A DNA stretch of 64,000 nucleotides from Silene conica (lineage: Eukaryota; Streptophyta; Magnoliopsida; Caryophyllales; Caryophyllaceae), in NCBI GenBank assembly GCA_029255685.2, contig CM055313.2, positions 78,098,641 to 78,162,640 of the forward strand, read 5' to 3'. The notes below the pieces were generated by a model, which worked only from the letters and a program-made list of their open reading frames with translations, was not told where the DNA came from and made no database searches. The translations under genes were made by a program, and so were the position numbers. Positions 1 through 9,468 of the stretch are shown piece by piece; positions within the stretch are counted from its first letter, which is position 1, and every line of letters begins with the position of its first letter.

Positions 1-124
1 TCCTTTACGTTTATTTTTCTAATGAACCAAACATGTTTTGAAAGGTATGAAGTTGGAACCCCATACCACTATGATTTCTCATTCCAATCCATTCCATTCC
101 TAAAAAGTGAACCAAACAACCCCT
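1..124. mobile_element. Right end of a MITE cut by the window edge
   Basis: The end reads GAACCAAACAACCCC before the flank, the mirror of the GGGGTGTTTGGTTC-type left end seen at 5089. The inner text (tatgaagttggaacc, cataccac) also resembles the inner text of the 5089-8872 element. The left half is outside the window. It is probably a PIF/Harbinger-type or similar non-autonomous element. Confidence 0.45.
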
Positions 125-939
125 GAGTCTCTTATTAATTTTGGATTAAATAGGGTCAGGTCAGTTTATCTCAACTTTCAAGTTTGTTGGTCGAGTCTTT
201 TTTAGGTCACGCGTGTTGGGACAATTTCGGTCAATGAATAAGAGAGAAAATGTCATTTCAAATTTTTCGGTTCAATTAGAATTATGTTTTGTTGGGTCAT
301 TTTCGGGTAGGGTGGTTCAGAATGGTCATTTCGGCGCGGTCAGTTACCGGTTAAGAAATCTCTGGTTATGCTCGGGTCGGCTCGGGTCACGTTTGTGTGA
401 TGTAATTCGGGTCGATTTCGGGTCTCAAGTCAACCTTTTCGGATCGGGTTGCTTTTACAAGCTCTACTCATTACCGAAGATTTTTTTAAAAATAAAATGT
501 CAACATTTTTTAAAACAAAAATAATCATTTAATGAAAAATATTATAACTAATATTGTCATTTTTTTTTTGTCAAAAAACTGATATTAACATTTTATCAGG
601 AAATATATTTCGTCTTGATTTCACATAAAAATAGCCCGTTTGTAATAAGAAATTAGAATATTATTGGGAAATAATTAATGGTGATTGTTGGAATAGTGGT
701 GGCATTAGTTGTAGTAGTATAATAATTTGAGTATTGAAATAATGATTGTAATGACAATTCCACTGAATGATGATGTTGTTAACTTGTTAATGCTGCTGCT
801 GTTACTGGTTCTTCTATTTCTTTACTTTTTGGCTTTTCTGGTCATTTTTCCAGTCCTTCCTTTGTTTTCTTCTGTATGTTGCCCACTGGCCAGGGTGTAC
901 TAAAGTAATTTGGCTATTAAGTATGTGGTCCAAAACTCA
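125..939. other. No gene seen; GGGTC-rich then AT-rich intergenic sequence
   Basis: Bases 160-470 carry repeated cGGGTCgg/TCGGGTC words like those in the 49891-50457 MITE, so this may be a decayed relative. No terminal repeats were found. The rest is AT-rich without coding signal. Confidence 0.4.
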
Positions 940-950
940 TGTAGGATTTT

Positions 951-1134
951 CAGAAAGTCTCTCCTACAACTGTTATATTCGTCACAAGTTTACGACGGGT
1001 TAAGTAAACCCACTTGTTTATATAAGATAAAAATAAAAGTGTATAAAAAACCACAAAAACTTTGTCTTTATCTCTCCAAATGGGTTTTACTTGGCAAGTT
1101 TGCGACGGATATTGCCGTCGCAAATGAGAATTTG
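951..1134. mobile_element. Mutator-like MITE of the GACGGATA family
   Basis: An 11-bp direct repeat TGTAGGATTTT flanks it at 940-950 and 1135-1145, in the size range of Mutator-like target duplications. Subterminal inverted words CGTCACAAGTTTACGACGG and CCGTCGCAAA recur in the related copy at 47553-47733. No coding capacity. Confidence 0.6.
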
Positions 1135-1172
1135 TGTAGGATTTTAGGCCATATTTCTTCCTCCTATTTTTA

Positions 1173-1399
1173 GGCGAATTCTTATTTCAGACCGTCACTT
1201 TTGGTCTGAAATTCAGACGGAGTTATTATAGTCATTTTTACAATAAAATGTTATCATTTCTTGATAAAATGTTAAGATCATTTTTCAGGGTAAAGAGTAA
1301 CTGCGATATAACATTTTGTTATTAAATTGTTATATTCTATTAAAAAAATGGTGACATTTTGGCCCGTCTAAAAAAAACGGTCTGAAGCAAGAATTTCTG
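1173..1399. mobile_element. Small Mutator-like MITE, 227 bp
   Basis: Terminal inverted repeats of about 22 bp (left GGCGAATTCTTATTTCAGAC, right arm read inward CAGAAATTCTTGCTTCAGAC) are flanked by a perfect 9-bp duplication CTATTTTTA at 1164-1172 and 1400-1408. A 9-bp duplication with TIRs fits Mutator-like elements. Non-coding. Confidence 0.7.
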
Positions 1400-1764
1400 C
1401 TATTTTTAATAACCGTTTCTATTTCTTTTTCCGTCTATACTCAATAACTTTTCTATTTTTATTTTTAGAAAGTGTTTCTGGTTCAAATTTAATTATATGA
1501 TAAGATGGTGTGTTTGTGTGACAGTACAAATTTAATGATATGGTGGAGTAATGGTTTTCCGTAACTTTTGTGACAAAATAAAAGACGAGGTTTATTGAGA
1601 ATATGAGACAGTATTTTTTTGGATCAATTTCTCTAAATTTGTTTTCGTCGCGGAAGTTCATATCATTAGTTTATATGGTTTTTTTGCTCTAACACAATAT
1701 TAAAGAAAATATTTCCAAACGTCACATTTAAAAAAAGTTTAGTAAACATAACTCTTAATTATTT

Positions 1765-2463
1765 TGTCAAACACAACCTTTTTTCCGGATTTCGTCAACT
1801 TCCTAATCACTTGCAATGGGGTGACTTTCAATCGTTGCTTGAGATAGCCAAAGAAGTCGTTTTGAGGTGCTCTTGGACTCATTGGGAAAGATGGGAGTAC
1901 AAGCTTTTCAGAGATTGTCAACACGTAGTCAAAGGTGGCCTTATGTGGTGTAGATTGGTGTGTAAAGTAAGGCTGATCACAAAGGGTTGTTGTAAATCTG
2001 GGTTAATAGCGAGTGAGCAGTGGTTTTTCGTAGCTCTTTTAATGGGATTTTTATTTTTATTTTTGTTCTGAAATTTGGTATGTAAGTAAAGGGGAGTGCA
2101 ACATAGGTCATAGTTGTATTGTCTATAGTGATTGTTGGTTGCAAGTGGTGGTGCGAGGGGGTGAATCGGAGGAAAAACAAAGCAAAAAAACTCAAATTAT
2201 GTTCTCATGTGCAAAATACTTAAGTGATCGAAAATGCTCCACATAAGGTCACATTTGACCACTTGTTGACAACCCTCGAAAGCATGTATTCTCACCTTTC
2301 GAACGAGTCCAAGAAGACCCCAACCGCCCTCATTTACTATATCAAACATCGACTAAAAGACAACCAATTACAAATGAACGCAAATGATTAAGTTGTTGAA
2401 ATACGACAAAAACATGATGTTTGAAAAAAAAAATTATTAAAGGTTGTCTTTGACAAAACACTA
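1765..2463. mobile_element. Foldback/long-TIR element, about 700 bp
   Basis: The two arms are inverted copies of each other over roughly 200 bp. On the left, GTCAAACACAACCTTT, then CTTGGACTCATTGGGAAAG, GATTGTCAACACGTAGTCAA and CCTTATGTGG are met. Reading inward from the right gives GTCAAAGACAACCTTT, CTTGGACTCGTTCGAAAGG, GGTTGTCAACAAGTGGTCAA and CCTTATGTGG. A shorter spacer lies between the arms at about 1960-2230. No target duplication could be fixed, so the ends are approximate. Probably a non-autonomous TIR element, perhaps Mutator-like. Confidence 0.6.
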
Positions 2464-2485
2464 GTTTATATGTCAATCTTATATT

Positions 2486-2575
2486 CCCTTTGTCCCGGTC
2501 ATTTGTTGGCCTATTCTATTTTGGGGAGTTTCAGTCAATTGTTGTTATAATAAATACTTTATTAAGGACCCGTTG
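2486..2575. mobile_element. Decayed Stowaway-type MITE end
   Basis: The text TATTCCCTTTGTCCCGGTCA is a degenerate form of the TACTCCCTCCGTCCCGGTCA end seen intact at 62614. The other end is not present, so this is a half element. Confidence 0.4.
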
Positions 2576-2584
2576 ACTGAAATT

Positions 2585-3740
2585 TGATCTTGTAGGATAC
2601 CTAGTAAGAGATGGTGTGATACTCCTCACGCTAGCTGCTGGGTACTCGGTCGAGTATGTAGGCCGTACTCGATCGAGTACTCGTTTTTGATATTCTAGTA
2701 GAGTCTATTTATGGGGTACTCGGTCGAGTACAACAAACTGGGTCGAATACCTTGGGTACTCTATCGAGTACCCGGTCTAATAATGGTTCCGCGAGATATT
2801 ATTTAGAATGTACGGGATTACAATATTCATTCCGTCAAAATATATTCTTAATCAGTAAGAGTCATTCGATAGAGTGTCATTGACACTCAACCAAGTGCAA
2901 TATCGGTCGAGTATGCTCCATGCTTGACCGAGTACTTCCGTCTCAGCGTCTTATAATGTTATACAAGAGTTACAACCTAATAACTCATTTTCGTAAAACC
3001 TTTTATCTTTTCCTAAGACCTAATTCCCGCTCTCTTCCTTATCTTCCATATCTCACCACTCTTTGGGACGTCACCATGAACCTTATGCCGAGATGGACGT
3101 AGCTTGAGCGTGGATTCATCGAGTCTTATCTTCTATCCATCGGCGTATAAGATGTCCTTCGTGGTAAGTTTCTGAATACTAGTGATTAGTTTGATCCTAC
3201 TAGTATAGCAATAAGGCATAATCAGTTTTTGTTTGTAATTGATTGTATTGCTCAATTTGTTGTTATTATTATGATTTGGTGTCTTGTGGCAATCGGTAGT
3301 GAGATTGTGAAGCCATTCTCGAAAGATGGTCTTAACCCCTATGTTCGACTCTTGTGGTTCCCGTTACAAGGGGAATATGCACATTAAGGATTTGGGTACG
3401 CTCGTTGCGATGAGCGGAACTTTAGGTTGCAAGGTTACGCGCGATCTACCACTGGCGGTGAGGGTTACCTGTTGTGATAGGTAACCTGACAGGGCTACAC
3501 GTTGCGGTGTGTAGTCATGCCCGGGCGGTGGTTCAGACACTGGCTCTCAGAGTTTGGAGATGGATGATTAGTACAAGAATTGTTGGATTCAGTTTGATTT
3601 TATTTTACTATTGGTTGTATATATCATATTGATTGTTGTATTCTGTTACTGGCCATGTGTGGTGTGTTTGTCTGTTTTTTTTGTTGTTGTTTATGTCAAT
3701 TGTAATCCGTTTGTATTGCAGACAAATGGTGAGCACTAAG
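2585..3740. repeat. Old LTR-retrotransposon-like non-coding repeat
   Basis: No ORF of note. Bases 2640-2775 and 2905-2935 carry repeated palindromic words of the ACTCGATCGAGTA / GGTCGAGTA kind, and 3330-3550 carries GC-richer text with near-repeats (ACGCTCGTTGCGATGAGCGG, GGCGGTGAGGGTTACC, GGTTACC). This composition resembles LTR text elsewhere in the window, but no paired LTR was found. Family is inference. Confidence 0.35.
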
Positions 3741-3749
3741 ACTATACTA

Positions 3750-4242
3750 TTACTTGCATATAGTCGGTGGCAGTGGAATTTCCTTTTGAGATGGATTGGA
3801 GACGATCTTTAATTTGAAGGATATGTCCCCGGGAAGAACTAGCATATGTGGACTTGAGACGGATCCAAATTTCATGTGAGGTTTTAACATTGAGGAGGAG
3901 GGGTGTGATGCTCGAGTGGATAGTACCACGGAGAGCACCACTTAAGAGGCGATCTTGGCGTTGCCAAGTCGCGTAAGCGGGGTTGGGTTTGAGGGTATTG
4001 GTGGCATCACAGATATTGGAAGGGGGGCAGGGATGTGAGTTATCAAGGTACTTGGCCAAGTCGTAACCGAAAAGAAGATCTTCGATCTGACGGGACCAAG
4101 CACGGTAGGTAGTAGGAGTGAGTTGCGGAACATGCATTCGTAAGACTGATGGCCACGAAGGGCACGGCTGGTTCATTGGTGTTGGGGAGAAGGGAGGCAT
4201 GACTTGCCATTGAAAAAAATTTGAGAGGTTGAAGAGAGGCAT
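3750..4242 (-). mobile_element. Copia gag remnant
   Basis: The minus-strand reading gives a Copia gag N-terminal domain (UBN2/retrotran_gag type): YRAWSRQIEDLLFGYDLAKY, then a DRLLSGALRGTIHSSI stretch and EIWIRLKSTYASSSRGHILQ. Only the start of gag is present, so this is a fossil fragment. It abuts the TRIM-like element at 4263 through a T-rich tract. Old; no LTR of its own could be assigned. Confidence 0.7.
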
Positions 4243-4262
4243 GAACTTTTTTTTTTTTGAAG

Positions 4263-4552
4263 GCTCTTATACCTTAAGGTGATGGTTGAAGCTCAACTAA
4301 TTATTAATATTCCTAATACGCTCCCTCACTCAAATGCCCATTGGGCTTGAATAGTGGTTAGTTTGCACAGGCCCACCCATACCGTGTGCTGGTTTCCACT
4401 TCGTGGTTTTTTAAGGGGTTTTGAGGTTGCCAGGATTCGAACCCGTGACCTTTGGTCACAAAGGCTCTGATACCATGATAGATGAACCGTCTCAACCAAA
4501 ACCTTAAGGTAATGGTTGAAGCCCAACTATTATTAATATTCCTAATATATAC
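4263..4552 (-). mobile_element. TRIM-like miniature LTR element
   Basis: Two short direct repeats (about 47 bp visible: ccttaaggt, tggttgaagc, tattaatattcctaata) lie at 4271-4319 and 4502-4550. On the minus strand the upstream copy is followed by TGGTATCAGAGCC (4469-4481), a match to the initiator-methionine tRNA primer site, and the downstream copy is preceded by a purine-rich GAGTGAGGGAGCG (about 4320-4332). That is the LTR-PBS-PPT-LTR order of TRIM elements, with no coding space. An older relative lies at 28165-28420. Alternatively it is the leader of the adjoining Copia gag remnant. Confidence 0.55.
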
Positions 4553-4559
4553 TTGGATG

Positions 4560-5088
4560 CTTTCAGAGTCTTAGTGAGCTGTTAAGTCATAATTATATAT
4601 ACTTTTGCATCTCTTTTTTACCAATTTTAGAACGATTTTATGCTTTTTGGTGATTTAATACAGAAAAAAGATATTTTATGGAAATAAATCAGAGTTAAAG
4701 CACAGCGGGGTCGACAAAATAATATTTGAAGAAATTAAGGAAGAATATGTCACGAATAAATTATATAGAAAAAGAAACGAAAGAAAAGAATTAAGGAAAA
4801 GAGAAAAACAAGGAAATAAGGAAAGAAGACAAAAAAGAGCGGAAATCTTACCGGAGAAAGGCTCCTCGATCGAGTAAAGCCTATAGTCGATTGAGGGAGC
4901 GGGTTACTTGATCGAGGAATTGCCTTACTCGATCGAGAGACCTTCCGCGTCAGCTTTTGGAATTATTCCGAATTTCCACTATTTCTCTAGTATAAATAGA
5001 GGACTACACACCACACTTTTTGTACACTCTTCATATGTTCTTCGTAGCCTAGTCTTATAGTTCAAGTATAGTTCTCTCAAATATTCTA
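4560..5088 (+). repeat. Old LTR-like sequence, upstream part
   Basis: Contains the palindromic repeats CTCGATCGAGTAA, ACTCGATCGAGAG (4866-4945), a CCTTCCGCGTCAGC word resembling CTTCCGCGTAGG at 62409, and a TATA box at 4991. Layout fits the U3-R part of an LTR. The text appears to resume after the MITE at 8873. Family not determined. Confidence 0.4.
4991..4998 (+). promoter_or_regulatory. TATA box of the old LTR-like sequence
   Basis: TATAAATA followed by gaggactacacaccac is a good plant TATA box with a downstream ACAC start-like region. It lies in repeat sequence, not before a host gene. Confidence 0.45.
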
Positions 5089-5469
5089 GGGGGTGTTTGG
5101 TTCAAACATAAAAGGATAAGGCATGCGTTTGATATGCGGCAAACCATATCACATGTTTGTTTAACAAATTTGAGGATTTCATACTCATATCTCAAACCCA
5201 TGAGGTATTAGTTTCTCATACCCAATGAGGGAGGTGGGTATGAGATTGATACCTATAGGTATCAAACTACAATAAACAAAAATGTGAAAAATAAATATTA
5301 AGACATTGTAAACGAAACATTTTATATAATTATTTGATAAAATCTTTAATTTCATGATTTTATATGTTAAAATTATTATTTAAAGTATTGGATTTTACAT
5401 ATTTCAACTATAACTTAGTTTCAAACTTATATCACTTGGGCCCTGTTCTTTCTGACTTATTTTCAACGC

Positions 5470-5575
5470 GTTTCAGTTCAGCTCAGTTCAGTTCAACTCG
5501 GCTCAGTTCAGTTCAGTTCAGTTCTGTTTAGTTCAGCTTCGTATAATTCAGTTCAGTTCAGTTTTATTAAGTTCA
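5470..5575. repeat. Degenerate AGTTC pentanucleotide repeat
   Basis: About 20 units of CAGTT/AGTTC with substitutions (cagttcagctcagttcagtt). It follows a GGGCCCTGTTCTTT word that is MITE-end-like, so it may be part of another small element. Confidence 0.6.
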
Positions 5576-6273
5576 GTCCACACTGTTACTGTTATTGTTA
5601 TTGTTGTTGTTTTTTTTTGTTATTGTTATTATTTTTATTATTATTATTATAGTTTTATATTTATTTATTTTTCTATATTTTTTTAATTATTAATTATTGT
5701 TATTGTTGTTTTTTATTATTATTATTATTACTGTGGCACCCCGAGATATAGCATAAAAATAAACAAGTAATTTGCAGCGGAAATACGATACTTTTAAAAA
5801 AAATTCGACATATTTATTAAAACTTTTTCGCGGAATATCAAAACAGCAAGCGGAAGACTAAAACTAATAAGAAAGTATAAATTATACACGAATACCTAAA
5901 TTAACGAGGGATAAGGTATCCCACGATAACAACATGAATTAAATCTAAACTAAGCGTAAGGGTAATTGTCGAATGATCAACAATGCTCGCTAGCCACACG
6001 TCTTCCCCAAACAGCACCAACCTACATTCATGAAACATGAACGCCACAGTCAGTGGGGAGTAACTCAGGGTTCTCCCAGCCACTTTACGTCAGAATACAA
6101 ATAGATAACAATAAGAACATATTATATATGGAGTAGTACATGTGAATAAGAGAAATATCAAAGCATGATACTCAAAATCAGGTAAACAACCAGGTGATCG
6201 ACTCAGAGACAAACAGTTGATGGCATGTCCGATCACACAAACAAAAACAACCAAGAATAGAATGAACGCCATC

Positions 6274-6530
6274 AGAGCGCTTAGGCACGACCTCCAACTA
6301 CCGGAGCGCTTAGGCACGACCTCCAACCGGAGCGCTTAGGCACGACCTCCAACGACGGGAGCGCTTAGGCACGACCTCCAACGACGGGAGCGCTTAGGCA
6401 CGACCTCCAACTACCGGAGCGCTTAGGCACGACCTCCAACGACGGGAGCGCTTAGGCACGACCTCCAACTACCGGAGCGCTTACGCACGACCTCCAACGA
6501 CGGGAGCGCTTAGGCACAACTTCCAACTAT
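6274..6530. repeat. 29-bp minisatellite, nine units
   Basis: Units open GGAGCGCTTAGGCACGACCT and end in CCAACGACG or CCAACTACC. Starts fall at about 6274, 6303, 6329, 6358, 6387, 6416, 6445, 6474 and 6503; one unit is 26 bp. The two linker types largely alternate, suggesting a two-unit expansion. It lies inside the solo LTR. Confidence 0.9.
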
Positions 6531-6734
6531 GTATAGCGTATAACCACTGCCTATATGCCTAAGACCTGGCCAGACCTCTCGATGTAATAACCTACACCGA
6601 ACGACACACGGGGACCAGATCGCATATAGCACGACCTCCGACCAATCCCGAACATAGCTAAAATACCATTCCATGGGTGGCATTTGTTCATTACGATGGT
6701 ACACAAATCATACCACCGCTATCTATTCACAAAC

Positions 6735-6815
6735 AAGGTAACATAACCGTCACCAACACAACTTAGGATGACATAACCGTCACCTACACAAACTTAGGAT
6801 GACGTAACCGTTAAC
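6735..6815. repeat. Three-unit repeat of about 33 bp in the LTR
   Basis: Three copies of a unit with the words ACATAACCGTCACC and ACTTAGGATGAC follow each other, the last one diverged. Confidence 0.7.
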
Positions 6816-8148
6816 CAACTCATTAACAACGCTTGAGCTAACCATTAATAAATAAGACAACACTTATATCCATTTCATGCGGAAAGAGAACACACGGGAT
6901 TGAGTAAAGAAACAAAAGTTCTAAATGCATTTCATATTGCAGCTGTCCTCTGCCGTAAAATTCATAATTAATTCAAATAAAATCTAAATGATACAAGGCC
7001 AATTGGGTCGGATTAATAAGACTTTTAGATACAATATTCATCAAAAAACCATTTCCAAAATATAAACTTAACAGGGGTTTATAATCTGATCTTTACAGTA
7101 TGTCAGAAATCGTCGCATTAAAAGTATTGCTTCATAAAACGGGTTTAACAAAATATTTTGGGGCAAAGTAAACTCCTAACATCAACTAAATTCTTAAAAG
7201 TTTAATTATAGAAAAGGACCAGAATATTTTCAAAGTATAAAAATGGTTTTCGAAATAATCTTTGAGCTACTGTCCGTTCTGCGAGTATTTCAGCGCAATA
7301 TTCGTAATTAATTTATTGCGAACAAACGACATGGAAGAAAATTACGAAATTTTAGAGGTAAACTCTACACTTAAAATAAACAGGGGTCTATTTCAACATT
7401 TTCAAAGATGGATAATCTAAGATGTCGAAATAAATTGTACAAGACAATGGACAAATTTGTCAAGGTGGTAAAACTTTATCAAATAACCAAAGTAAACCAA
7501 GCATTATGAACTTGAAAAACTATCAAAATAATCATCCTCAAAGATCACAACCTCATTTAACACAATTCTTAATGAATTTCCAACTAGAATATCATCCAAC
7601 ATAACCATGCAAAATGAAATTCATCCAAACATATTATTTATAAACTTAATCATGTCACTATTTAACCAAATACAATTCTAGTATACTAAACATTACTAGC
7701 ATATAGAACACATGCAAACATAGACGATAAGTCGAGTAACCCATCACCGTTACCTTATAGCTCTTCAACAAGCATGATTTTGACTCAAAGCCACTCCGGT
7801 TTGGACAACCGAACTAGCTACACATAAATAAACGAGGTTAGCTAAGAGAACCGTGCCTTAAAGGCCACGACCAAAGTATATTAAGGAAGAAATAGTATAC
7901 TTTTATTACCTAGAAAGATGGAGGGCGATGAGAGGAAGAGATATGCGCAAAAATCGTCGAAAACCGATAAGAAACGAAGATTTTACGATCGTCTTAAGAT
8001 TGAAGGTAAAGATGCATGTAACCGGTGTTGTGTTTGGTGTGTACCATCCGAACAATAGAGGAAGGAAGGTGTTTTATCACAATATGGACAAGTACTTGCA
8101 TGCCAAGGTAACCTTGGGCAACAAGGCACTTAACTAGCCCCTCCTCAC

Positions 8149-8335
8149 CATGTGTCAAAATAGTAGTGCCAAGTGTCGTAGGTTAGGCCATGTGTCGAGG
8201 GCTTTAGGCCATGTGTCGAGAGTCTTAGGACATGTGGAAGAAGTGATTTAGGGCAGGTGTCTAAGTTCTTAGGCCAAGTGTAAGAGGTGCTAAGCCTATG
8301 TGTCGAAGGTTTTAGGCCAAGTGGAAGAGGTAGCC
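8149..8335. repeat. Irregular minisatellite in the LTR
   Basis: About eight degenerate units built on TTAGGCCATGTGTCGAGG, spaced roughly 20-26 bp. Confidence 0.7.
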
Positions 8336-8710
8336 ACGAGCGAGCATCTCGTCGGCGGATATTCTGCGACAGCCTTTCGTATTTTGGCCATAATTTCTTC
8401 CACAAAACTCGTATTAAGGTGTTATCGGTGGCGTTGGAAAGCTACGAAAAAGAGATAAAACTTTTATTTTATAAGCAAAAGCTATATATGCCTTTAAAGT
8501 ATCTTAAAATTAGCAACAAGGACATAGTAGCGTTTCACAAGTTTAAGAAGTATAACTTTAAGACGGACATATTAATATCATTGTCAAAAACGATATATTT
8601 TAAATAGAATTTTATTTATTGTGGAACATTATTATTACTAAAATAAGATTTTAATAATATATAATGACTTGGAAATTATGGGGTGTTACAATTATTATTG
8701 TTATATATAT

Positions 8711-8745
<35 letters not shown>

Positions 8746-8872
8746 TAATATTAGTGAAACATGTGGGAGAGTAGAGAAAAACACAAGGTATGAGGTATGG
8801 AGTTCCAACCTCGTACCACTCAGGTATGATTCGTGATTCCAAACTCATACCAATACGCGAAACAAATGCCCC

Positions 8873-9261
8873 TTAGTTTTAGTTTTTAATTACGCAAAAC
8901 ATTCCGGATCTTGTACTTCTTCTTAAGGTATATTTATTCAATTTTTCTTTTATTATTCAAGTTTAAATCTTATTCATCTTTCACCTAGTTTAATTATGTT
9001 TCCCATCACATATCGTTATCATGAGAAGCTAAATTTTTAATATAGGAAAAACGAGGATCTAGCTCGTTAGAATGGTTTTACCTCTAATAAATTGATAGTT
9101 TTATTAATTTTCGTTATCGTTTAGTTTATTGTCCTGAATTTAATTAATTAATTACTAACCAGAATTGATTGATTAGACTTTCAAAGTAGTTATCATGAAA
9201 TGGAAAATTATTTCATGTTCGAATACTTTCTAATTGTTGAGACATTGCCACACAATGCTTT
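8873..9261. other. Continuation of the old LTR-like sequence; no gene
   Basis: AT-rich text resumes here after the MITE ends, and ends at the GCTTT duplication of the young Copia element. No coding signal. Confidence 0.35.
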
Positions 9262-9457
9262 TAATAGATTATATCTCGTTTTATATTGTCGTATTCGTCG
9301 TATTCGTTAATTATCGTATGTATTTTGTCTTAAGCCCATCATTAACTTGGGCTGTGCTGTGTGCAACCCTAACGTCACAAATTCTCTGTACTTGCTATAT
9401 ATTGTTTGATCAGAAGAAATAATAAGGCAAGAGTTACATATTAAATTGTGTTTAACA
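9262..9457 (+). repeat. 5' LTR of the young Copia element
   Basis: Opens TAATAGATTATATC and closes GTGTTTAACA, directly followed by the primer site. Same length as the 3' LTR. The TA...CA ends differ from the usual TG...CA. Confidence 0.93.
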
Positions 9458-9468
9458 TGGTATCAGTG
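9458..9468 (+). promoter_or_regulatory. Primer-binding site
   Basis: TGGTATCAGTG directly after the LTR matches the 3' end complement of plant initiator-methionine tRNA over the first nine bases. Confidence 0.85.

Larger units (their letters stand above)
5732..8690 (-). mobile_element. Apparent solo LTR, 2.96 kb, Ty3/Gypsy Tat-like
   Basis: The unit is bounded by TG...CA with 11-bp imperfect inverted ends: on the minus strand it opens TGTAACACCCC and closes GGGGTGCCACA. No gag or pol coding lies inside, and no second LTR or primer site follows, so it looks like a solo LTR. A TGTAACACCCC opening and a multi-kilobase LTR are known from Tat/Ogre/Retand-type elements; that assignment is inference. 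It sits in an ATT microsatellite, so the flanking ATTAC/ATTAT cannot prove a target duplication. It holds three minisatellites (6274-6530, 6735-6815, 8149-8335). Short reading frames within it show no domain. Confidence 0.55.
5089..8872. mobile_element. MITE expanded by a nested LTR insertion
   Basis: Left end GGGGGTGTTTGGTTC and right end GAAACAAATGCCCC are imperfect inverted repeats, flanked by CTA (5086-5088) and TTA (8873-8875), which fits PIF/Harbinger-type 3-bp duplications with one change. Inner texts are also paired, with GGTATGAG words near both ends. Nearly all of its length is the 5732-8690 LTR inserted into an ATT repeat inside it. Confidence 0.5.

Noticed and set aside
4425-4481. 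A tRNA gene or SINE on the minus strand: GGTTCGAATCC looks like a B box and TGGTATCAGAGCC precedes it.
   Set aside because: No cloverleaf can be drawn, and the TGGTATCAG word sits next to a terminal repeat where a primer site belongs. TRIM-like or LTR-leader sequence explains it better, though a SINE origin of the leader is not excluded.
6274-6530. CRISPR-like array: regular 29-bp period.
   Set aside because: There are no unique spacers; the whole unit repeats, with only two linker types. It is a minisatellite inside an LTR of a plant genome.
7928-8607. Small frames inside the solo LTR as possible genes.
   Set aside because: They overlap the minisatellite and LTR text, lack domains, and lie in a repeat.
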